6,927 nt of DNA, taken from NCBI GenBank assembly GCA_023437485.1, contig JAEZGB010000171.1, positions 1-6,927 on the forward strand. The letters run 5' to 3'. This stretch comes from Bacteroidota bacterium (GTDB lineage: Bacteria > Bacteroidota > Bacteroidia > Flavobacteriales > Flavobacteriaceae). A model generated the notes under the pieces. It saw nothing but the letters and a program-made list of their open reading frames with translations. It was not told the origin of the DNA and made no database searches. Both the position numbers and the translations under genes were made by a program. Each line of letters begins with the position of its first letter. Within the stretch, counting starts at the first letter, position 1. Of this stretch, positions 1 to 5,260 are shown piece after piece.

Positions 1-231
1 CGGGTCGCGGTGGCCCGCGCGCTGGTGACCTCGCCCGCGCTGGTGCTGGCCGATGAGCCCACCGGAAACCTGGACAGCAAGACATCGGTTGAAATCATGA
101 ACCTTTTTGGCGAAATCCACAAAAACGGCAACACTGTGATCCTGGTGACCCACGAGGAGGATATCGCGGCGTACGCCCATCGCGTGATCAGGCTCCGCGA
201 CGGAATTATTGAAACCGATACCCATAAATAA
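1..231 (+). CDS. ABC transporter ATP-binding protein, C-terminal part (LolD/MacB-like), 5' truncated
   Basis: This is the last 76 codons of an ATPase subunit that would power an inner-membrane ABC transporter; the gene begins before the window. The reading frame is open from base 1. The first residues, RVAVARAL, match the helix that follows the LSGGQ signature in ABC ATPases. After it come the Walker B strand LVLADEP (visible residues 14-20, with catalytic Glu 19), the D-loop GNLDS (22-26) and the switch histidine in VTHEE (His 51). The DEPTGNLDS wording and the short tail after RLRDG are typical of the LolD/MacB/FtsE branch, which works with lipoprotein-release or macrolide-type permeases; no permease is visible, so the substrate is unknown. 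The stop abuts the next start codon, suggesting an operon. The first 60 bases are about 80% GC, well above what follows. The family call is secure; the exact transporter is inference. Confidence 0.93.
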   Translation, partial: RVAVARALVTSPALVLADEPTGNLDSKTSVEIMNLFGEIHKNGNTVILVTHEEDIAAYAHRVIRLRDGIIETDTHK

Positions 232-804
232 GTGAAAGTATATACCAAGACCGGCGATGGCGGAACAACCGCCCTTTTTGGCGGGACCCGCGTTCCGAAA
301 GATCATATCCGGATTGAAAGTTACGGCACCGTTGACGAGCTCAATTCCTATATTGGATTGCTGCGCGATCACGAGATGGGCGAATTGTACCGCAATTTCC
401 TGTGTGAGGTACAGGACCGCCTTTTTGTTGTGGGTGCCATATTGGCCACGCCGCCCGATAAGGAAATCCTGAAGAGCGGCAAGGAACGTCTCGATATCTC
501 CAGGATTGCCGAAGACGACATCCTGATGCTCGAGCACGAGATCGACAGGATGGATGCGTCGTTGCCGCCGATGACCAACTTCATCTTGCCCGGGGGCCAT
601 ATTACCGTGTCACATTGTCACGTGGCCCGATGTATTTGCCGCCGCGCCGAACGCCTGGCGGTCCAGTTAAGCCACAATGACAGTGTAGACCCCATGGTAA
701 TCCGATATCTCAACCGCTTGTCAGATTACCTGTTTGTGCTGGCACGGAAGTTGTCGTCCGAACTGGGCGCCCGGGAGGTCAAATGGATCCCGAGGAAAGG
801 CTAA
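232..804 (+). CDS. ATP:cob(I)alamin adenosyltransferase, PduO/MMAB type
   Basis: The predicted enzyme transfers the adenosyl group of ATP to cob(I)alamin, making adenosylcobalamin in the cytoplasm. At 190 residues it has the normal length of a single-domain PduO-type (human MMAB-like) enzyme. The N-terminal ATP-binding signature TKTGDGGTT is at residues 5-13, SYGTVDELNS at 30-39, FILPGG at 117-122, the conserved helix HVARCICRRAER at 130-141, and the C-terminal helix YLNRLSDYLFVLAR at 159-172. The GTG start was chosen because the family begins a few residues before the TKTGDGG motif; it lies directly after the TAA of the ABC ATPase with no gap and no Shine-Dalgarno sequence, which suggests co-transcription and perhaps translational coupling. 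No clear terminator follows. The usual user of the cofactor would be methylmalonyl-CoA mutase, whose chaperone GTPase appears at the far end of the window. The function is well supported; the partner is inference. Confidence 0.96.
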   Translation: MKVYTKTGDGGTTALFGGTRVPKDHIRIESYGTVDELNSYIGLLRDHEMGELYRNFLCEVQDRLFVVGAILATPPDKEILKSGKERLDISRIAEDDILMLEHEIDRMDASLPPMTNFILPGGHITVSHCHVARCICRRAERLAVQLSHNDSVDPMVIRYLNRLSDYLFVLARKLSSELGAREVKWIPRKG

Positions 805-868
805 AATGACCCGCAAACCCGCGCCATTGCTACGTTCTTAACTTTTTCGCGAAATAAAAAAATTTTAC

Positions 869-898
869 TTGACAATTTCAGTAATAAATTTATTTTTG
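869..898 (+). promoter_or_regulatory. Predicted promoter of the DUF2795 gene
   Basis: A TTG (869-871) is followed after exactly 19 bases by TATTTTTG (891-898). This fits the Bacteroidota housekeeping consensus, TTTG/TTG then about 19 bases then TAnnTTTG. The same stretch also reads as a classical TTGACA (869-874), 16 bases, TATTTT (891-896) promoter. Transcription would start near 903-906, leaving a leader of under 20 bases before the ATG at 922. The region is strongly A+T rich compared with the flanking genes. Two palindromes lie here: TTTCGCGAAA at 845-854, and AATAAATTTATT at 883-894 overlapping the -7 box; either could be chance in AT-rich DNA. Confidence 0.7.
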
Positions 899-921
899 CA
901 TAAACTCTTAAACGACATAAG

Positions 922-1143
922 ATGTACTGGACATTAGAACTGGCGTCCTATCTGAGCGATGCCCCGTGGCCTGCAACAAAGGACGAACTTATAGATTATG
1001 CCATTCGTGCCGGAGCGCCCCTCGAAGTTGTCGAGAACCTGCAGTCCATCGAGGATGAGGGTGAAATCTACGAATCGATGGAGGAGATTTGGCCCGATTA
1101 TCCAACTGACGAAGATTATCTTTGGAACGAGGACGAATACTAA
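922..1143 (+). CDS. Small acidic DUF2795-family protein
   Basis: This 73-residue protein is recognised as the DUF2795-like small protein found widely in Flavobacteriia. The N-terminal half carries the family's PWPATKDELIDYAIRAGAP element (residues 15-33) and VVENLQ (36-41), likely forming small helices. The C-terminal 30 residues are very acidic (14 Asp/Glu), ending NEDEY, and the whole protein has only two basic residues, Lys 20 and Arg 29. There is no signal peptide or membrane segment, so it should be cytoplasmic. Its biochemical role is unknown to me. The ATG at 922 is the first in frame and lies 23 bases after a strong -7 box; a hairpin terminator follows 19 bases after the stop, so it is probably a single-gene transcript. 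From memory, this gene commonly precedes secA in Flavobacterium relatives, but that is unverified here. Confidence 0.9.
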   Translation: MYWTLELASYLSDAPWPATKDELIDYAIRAGAPLEVVENLQSIEDEGEIYESMEEIWPDYPTDEDYLWNEDEY

Positions 1144-1162
1144 AAAAATAAAAACCGCATTG

Positions 1163-1189
1163 AAAGTCTCATCAAGAGGCTTTTTTTTT
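1163..1189 (+). terminator. Rho-independent terminator after the DUF2795 gene
   Basis: The arm AAAGTCTC (1163-1170) and the arm GAGGCTTT (1176-1183) pair over 8 bp with one G-U wobble, around the loop ATCAA (1171-1175). A run of nine T (1181-1189) follows. The stem is short but the T-tract is long, and it lies 19 bases after the stop codon. It should end the DUF2795 transcript before secA, although partial read-through is possible. Confidence 0.75.
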
Positions 1190-1192
1190 GCT

Positions 1193-1200
1193 TAAATTTG
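1193..1200 (+). promoter_or_regulatory. Predicted -7 promoter box for secA
   Basis: TAAATTTG fits the Bacteroidota TAnnTTTG box exactly and is followed by CA, a frequent context. It lies 31 bases before the secA ATG, giving a predicted leader of roughly 20-25 bases. No TTG/TTTG -33 element is found at the usual 17-22 base distance, because that position is occupied by the terminator hairpin of the preceding gene. The call therefore rests on the -7 box and its position alone. Confidence 0.5.
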
Positions 1201-1231
1201 CACACTTTTCCATTATCAGAATCCACTATAC

Positions 1232-4200
1232 ATGAGCTTTATAAACAGCATACTCAAAGTTTTCGTAGGCGACAAATCCCAGAAAGATGTCAAGGCACTG
1301 CAATCAACCGTAGCCAAGGTCAAAAGCTTTGAATCGGAACTTTCGGCACTTTCAAACGACGAGCTTCGGGCCCGCACCGCAAATTTCAAGCAACGCATCG
1401 CCCAGGCCCGTGCCGACAAGGACAGCCAAATCTCAAACCTGCGGTCTGGTGTGGAAAACATCGACGATATTGACAAACGCGAAGACGTTTACCTGCAAAT
1501 CGATGCCTTGGAGAAAGAAGCTTATGAATTGTCTGAGAAGGTACTCAACGACATCCTTCCCGAGGCTTTTGCCGTGGTAAAGGAAACTGCCCGCCGCTTT
1601 AAGGAAAATGCCCAGGTTGAAGTTACGGCCACTGAAAAGGACCGCGAACTATCGGCCACCAAACCCTATATCACCCTGGAAGGTGACAAAGCCTTCTGGG
1701 CCAATTCATGGAACGCTGCCGGTAAAGCCATTACCTGGGACATGATCCACTACGACGTTCAGCTTATTGGCGGTATGGTACTGCACCAGGGCAAAATTGC
1801 CGAGATGCAAACCGGTGAAGGTAAAACACTCGTAGCCACGCTTCCGTTATATTTAAACGCACTTACCGGAAACGGTGTCCACCTGGTAACCGTTAACGAT
1901 TACCTGGCCAAGCGCGACAGCAGCTGGAAGGCACCGCTGTTTGAATTCCACGGCCTGACTGTGGATTGCATCGACAACCACCAACCCAACAGTGCGGCGC
2001 GTAAAAAAGCTTACGAGGCCGACATCACCTACGGTACCAACAACGAATTCGGTTTTGACTACCTGCGTGACAACATGGCGCACTCACCGGCTGATCTGGT
2101 TCAGCGCAAGCACAATTTTGCGATTGTCGATGAGGTTGACTCGGTATTGATTGACGATGCGAGGACGCCGCTCATCATTTCAGGACCTGTTCCCCAGGGC
2201 GACCGTCACGAATTCAATGAACTCAAGCCAAAAATCGACCACCTGGTCAACTTACAGCGACAGCTTGCCAACGGATTCCTTTCGGAAGCGAAAAAACTCA
2301 TCCGCGAAGGCAACACCAAGGATGGCGGATTCAACCTGCTTCGCGCTTATCGGGCGTTACCCAAAAACAAGGCGCTAATCAAGTTTTTGAGTGAGGAGGG
2401 CGTCAAGCAAATCCTGCAAAAGACTGAGAATCAGTACATGCAGGACAACAACCGCGATATGCACCTGATTGACGAGGCCTTGTACTTCGTGATTGAGGAG
2501 AAGAATAACCAGGTTGAACTGACCGATAACGGAATCAAATACCTGTCATCTGATACCGACGCCAATTTCTTTGTATTGCCCGACATCGGGACCGAAATTG
2601 CCCGCATTGAAAAACTCAAACTTGAAAAAGACGCCGAAGCCGAAGAAAAAGAGAAACTTTTCCAGGATTTTTCGGTAAAAAGCGAGCGCATCCACACCCT
2701 CACGCAGCTTCTTAAGGCCTATACCCTTTTTGAAAAGGACGTTGAGTACGTGATCATGGACAACAAAATCATGATCGTTGATGAGCAGACCGGCCGTATT
2801 ATGGAAGGAAGGCGATATTCAGACGGGCTCCACCAAGCTATCGAGGCCAAGGAAAACGTCAAGATCGAGGCGGTTACCCAGACCTTCGCGACCATTACGC
2901 TGCAGAATTACTTCAGGATGTACAGCAAACTCGCCGGTATGACCGGTACCGCCGTAACTGAAGCCGGCGAACTTTGGCAGATTTACAAACTTGATGTTGT
3001 TGAGATCCCGACCAATAAACCCCTGGCCCGGAAGGATCACGAAGACCTGATCTACAAGACCACGCGCGAGAAATTCAACGCGGTCATCGAGGATGTCACC
3101 AACCTTTCCAAGGCCGGACGCCCGGTACTGATTGGTACCACATCGGTTGAGATTTCGGAATTATTAAGCCGCATGCTCAAGATGCGCAATATCCCGCATA
3201 ATGTGCTCAACGCAAAACTTCACAAACAGGAAGCCCAGATTGTTGAAGAGGCCGGAAAGGCAGGGATTGTGACCATCGCGACCAACATGGCGGGCCGTGG
3301 AACCGACATCAAACTCTCAGAAGAGGTAAAGGCCGCGGGCGGATTGGCCATCATTGGTACCGAAAGGCATGATTCAAGACGCGTTGACCGACAGCTAAGA
3401 GGCCGGGCAGGCCGTCAGGGTGATCCGGGAAGTTCACAATTTTACGTCTCGCTTGAAGATAACCTGATGCGCCTTTTCGGTTCGGAAAGAGTGGCCAAGG
3501 TCATGGACCGGATGGGATTGAAGGAAGGCGAAGTGATCCAGCATTCGATGATGACCAAATCAATCGAACGCGCCCAGAAAAAGGTGGAAGAGAACAATTT
3601 CGGAATCCGGAAAAGGCTTTTGGAATATGACGATGTCATGAACGCGCAACGCGAAGTGGTTTACAAACGCCGCCGACACGCCCTTCACGGCGAAAGGCTC
3701 AAGGTGGACATCGCCAATATGCTGTACGATACTTGTGAATTGGTCGTGAGCCAGAACAAGGCCACAAACGATTTCAAGAATTTTGAGTTTGAACTCATCC
3801 GCTATTTCTCAATCACATCGCCAGTAACGGAAGGTGAATTTGAGAAGATCGCCGAACAGGAACTAACGGGCAAGATCTACAAGGCAGCCCTGCAGTATTA
3901 CACTGAAAAAACCGAGCGCAGCGCGCGTGAGGCCTTTCCGATCATCAAGAATGTCTTTGAAGATCAGGGCAACAAATTCGAGCGTATCGTTGTGCCGTTC
4001 ACCGATGGCGTAAAAACATTGCAGGTGGTAACTGACTTGTCAAAAGCCTACCAAACAGAGGGCCGTCAGCTCCTGGCCGATTTTGAGAAAAACATCACCC
4101 TGGCCATTGTTGATGAAGCCTGGAAAAAGCATTTGCGCAAAATGGATGAGCTCAAGCAATCGGTTCAGTTGGCGGTCCACGAACAAAAAGACCCCTTGCT

Positions 4201-4579
4201 CATTTACAAGTTTGAAGCCTTCAAGCTTTTCCGCTCAATGCTGGACAAAGTGAATAAGGAGGTGATTTCCTTCCTTTTCAAAGGCGATTTGCCGCAGCAA
4301 CAGCAACAAGCGCCCGCCATTCAGGAGGCACGCGAGGTCCGGACCAAGGATAATTACAAAACCACCAAGGACGATCTTTCGGCACCCGCCCCGCAACAAC
4401 AGCCGGCGCACGAGACCCAGCAACGCCACGTAACCGAGACCATAGTGCGTGAAATGCCAAAGATCAACCGCAATGACAACGTCACCATCAAGCATGTCAT
4501 GAGCGGCAGGACCGAGACGATGAAGTACAAAAAAGCCGAACCCCTGCTCCAATCAGGTGAATGGGTTTTGGTTAATTAA
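1232..4579 (+). CDS. secA: Protein translocase subunit SecA, long Bacteroidota form
   Basis: This is the ATPase motor that drives unfolded preproteins through the SecYEG channel; it is cytosolic and peripherally membrane-bound. Of its 1115 residues, NBD1 covers about 1-318 and 505-590, with Walker A QTGEGKT at 193-199 and DEVDSVLIDDARTPLIISG at 300-318. The preprotein-binding domain (about 319-504) contains an E/K-rich, probably helical insert around 460-485. NBD2 (about 591-745) carries TNMAGRGTDI (684-693) and the arginine-finger region QLRGRAGRQGD (721-731). The helical scaffold and two-helix finger follow, with MDELKQSVQL at 971-980 and QKDP at 985-988. E. coli SecA is about 901 residues; Walker A here is shifted by about 90 residues because of N-terminal insertions near 55-105 and 123-170. 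The C-terminal linker is Gln/Pro rich and the tail lacks the cysteine zinc motif (no Cys after 835). The ATG gives the normal N-terminus MSFINSILKV. Identity is certain. Confidence 0.99.
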   Translation: MSFINSILKVFVGDKSQKDVKALQSTVAKVKSFESELSALSNDELRARTANFKQRIAQARADKDSQISNLRSGVENIDDIDKREDVYLQIDALEKEAYELSEKVLNDILPEAFAVVKETARRFKENAQVEVTATEKDRELSATKPYITLEGDKAFWANSWNAAGKAITWDMIHYDVQLIGGMVLHQGKIAEMQTGEGKTLVATLPLYLNALTGNGVHLVTVNDYLAKRDSSWKAPLFEFHGLTVDCIDNHQPNSAARKKAYEADITYGTNNEFGFDYLRDNMAHSPADLVQRKHNFAIVDEVDSVLIDDARTPLIISGPVPQGDRHEFNELKPKIDHLVNLQRQLANGFLSEAKKLIREGNTKDGGFNLLRAYRALPKNKALIKFLSEEGVKQILQKTENQYMQDNNRDMHLIDEALYFVIEEKNNQVELTDNGIKYLSSDTDANFFVLPDIGTEIARIEKLKLEKDAEAEEKEKLFQDFSVKSERIHTLTQLLKAYTLFEKDVEYVIMDNKIMIVDEQTGRIMEGRRYSDGLHQAIEAKENVKIEAVTQTFATITLQNYFRMYSKLAGMTGTAVTEAGELWQIYKLDVVEIPTNKPLARKDHEDLIYKTTREKFNAVIEDVTNLSKAGRPVLIGTTSVEISELLSRMLKMRNIPHNVLNAKLHKQEAQIVEEAGKAGIVTIATNMAGRGTDIKLSEEVKAAGGLAIIGTERHDSRRVDRQLRGRAGRQGDPGSSQFYVSLEDNLMRLFGSERVAKVMDRMGLKEGEVIQHSMMTKSIERAQKKVEENNFGIRKRLLEYDDVMNAQREVVYKRRRHALHGERLKVDIANMLYDTCELVVSQNKATNDFKNFEFELIRYFSITSPVTEGEFEKIAEQELTGKIYKAALQYYTEKTERSAREAFPIIKNVFEDQGNKFERIVVPFTDGVKTLQVVTDLSKAYQTEGRQLLADFEKNITLAIVDEAWKKHLRKMDELKQSVQLAVHEQKDPLLIYKFEAFKLFRSMLDKVNKEVISFLFKGDLPQQQQQAPAIQEAREVRTKDNYKTTKDDLSAPAPQQQPAHETQQRHVTETIVREMPKINRNDNVTIKHVMSGRTETMKYKKAEPLLQSGEWVLVN

Positions 4580-4583
4580 AGTT

Positions 4584-4616
4584 AATCCCCGGAATTTCCG
4601 GGGATTTTTTATTTTT
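4584..4616 (+). terminator. Strong Rho-independent terminator after secA
   Basis: AATCCCCGGAA (4584-4594) and TTCCGGGGATT (4596-4606) are perfect 11-base reverse complements separated by one base. The realistic structure is a 9-bp GC-rich stem with an AATTT loop. The T-tract TTTTTT (4605-4610) follows, then A and five more T. It begins four bases after the secA stop, so it should end the secA transcript efficiently. Confidence 0.93.
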
Positions 4617-4617
4617 G
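4610..4617 (+). promoter_or_regulatory. Predicted -7 promoter box for the exported-protein gene
   Basis: TATTTTTG fits TAnnTTTG and begins in the last T of the secA terminator's T-tract. It ends only 13 bases before the ATG at 4631, so the leader would be under 10 bases. There is no TTG at the -33 position (that stretch is the C-run of the hairpin), so support is limited. Alternatively the gene could depend on read-through from secA. Confidence 0.4.
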
Positions 4618-4630
4618 GCAAAAACCGCTA

Positions 4631-5125
4631 ATGTCCAGACTGTGCTTCCTGCTACTATTTCCCTTGATGTGCATCGCGCAACCGGAATCATTGGTAAGCG
4701 ACACCAAAAAACTTTATGAGGCATTTGACACCATTGACCTGGATGGTATTGCCCTAATGATGTGCCCTTCCAATCCGGACGAGTTTGCGCAGGGACTCGA
4801 TCAGTGGTTTCAAAACGAGGAATTTAAATTCAGGTATGTATTTACCAATGCAAAGTACAATTACCTTAAAGTAGATGAATCACAATACACGATAACATTC
4901 CGAAATGTAATTCGGATCACTTATTTCGGCAAAATTGAGCCTGAAGAGAAAAGAGAAGAACTTCGCAGGCAATTTACTCCACACACCCTAACCTTTGATC
5001 CGGCAAGAAATTGCTTCCTGATTGTATACCCGGCCAAAATGACGGCACGCCAGGTTGAAGGGAGTTGGAAGTTCTCGTTTGATGACCAAACAATTCCGGA
5101 ACATCTAAAAAATTATTGTCAATAA
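4631..5125 (+). CDS. Predicted exported protein of unknown function
   Basis: I cannot assign a function to this 164-residue protein. The N-terminus is a short but convincing signal peptide: Arg 3, hydrophobic core LCFLLLFPLMCIA (residues 4-16), and probable signal peptidase I cleavage after Ala 16, giving a mature protein starting QPES. The Cys 14 context (PLMC) is not a good lipobox, so a lipoprotein is less likely. The mature part begins with a helix around TKKLYEAFDTIDLDGIALMM (25-44), continues with probable beta-strands (YTITFRNVIRITYF, 86-99), and ends with FDPARNCFLIVY (122-133) and GSWKFSF (144-150). This pattern recalls small secreted proteins of Flavobacteriia and perhaps an NTF2-like cone fold, but that is an impression. 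Three cysteines (45, 128, 163) remain after cleavage. It would be a substrate of the Sec pathway encoded next door, but the strong terminator between them argues against a shared transcript. Confidence 0.85.
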   Translation: MSRLCFLLLFPLMCIAQPESLVSDTKKLYEAFDTIDLDGIALMMCPSNPDEFAQGLDQWFQNEEFKFRYVFTNAKYNYLKVDESQYTITFRNVIRITYFGKIEPEEKREELRRQFTPHTLTFDPARNCFLIVYPAKMTARQVEGSWKFSFDDQTIPEHLKNYCQ

Positions 5126-5140
5126 CAAAATCACACAACC

Positions 5141-5251
5141 ATGGCCAAAAGTCACGACGCAAAGAAAAACGTAAAAAAGGAGCCCTTAAAAACCGCCAAG
5201 GAAAAGAAGGAAGCCAAGCGGGAGAAAAAAAATTCATCCAAACGCGACTAG
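5141..5251 (+). CDS. Lysine-rich 36-residue microprotein
   Basis: A short ORF opens with ATG at 5141, 15 bases after the previous stop, and ends at TAG. Its product begins MAKSHDAKKNVKKEP and consists almost entirely of charged residues: 13 Lys and 2 Arg against 4 Glu and 2 Asp in 36 residues, with the block KEKKEAKREKK at residues 20-30. It has no hydrophobic core, signal peptide or cysteine, so it is probably extended or helical and may bind nucleic acid or ribosomes. I recall very similar unnamed small proteins starting MAKS.DAKK.VKKEP in Bacteroidota, which is the main reason for calling it real; this is from memory. No promoter box or terminator is seen, so it is probably co-transcribed with the exported-protein gene. 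A longer overlapping frame (5116-5298) is also Lys/Arg rich, but only because the DNA is A/G rich. Function unknown. Confidence 0.72.
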   Translation: MAKSHDAKKNVKKEPLKTAKEKKEAKREKKNSSKRD

Positions 5252-5260
5252 GTCAACCTG

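Noticed and set aside
10..231. GTG at base 10 as the true start of a 73-residue protein
   Set aside because: The frame is open to base 1 and the preceding residues RVA continue the conserved ABC ATPase helix; the gene is truncated by the window edge, not short.
806..841. An 11-codon ORF directly after the adenosyltransferase
   Set aside because: It is too short, has no recognisable sequence, and nothing besides an ATG and a stop supports translation.
998..1195. 65-residue overlapping frame across the DUF2795 gene
   Set aside because: It overlaps a recognised conserved gene in another frame, and its end runs through the terminator T-tract.
922..1200. DUF2795 gene plus terminator as a SecM-like secretion monitor controlling secA
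   Set aside because: The protein has no signal peptide and no arrest-like C-terminus, and the hairpin looks like an ordinary terminator with a separate promoter box after it.
4307..4332. Short CAG/CAA run as a slippage or frameshift site in secA
   Set aside because: The codons are mixed, the tract is short, and the frame continues cleanly to a conserved-looking C-terminus.
4235..4552. 105-residue minus-strand ORF opposite the end of secA
   Set aside because: It is the antisense shadow of the Gln/Pro-rich SecA tail; its Leu-rich composition follows from CAG/CAA codons and it has no recognisable domain.
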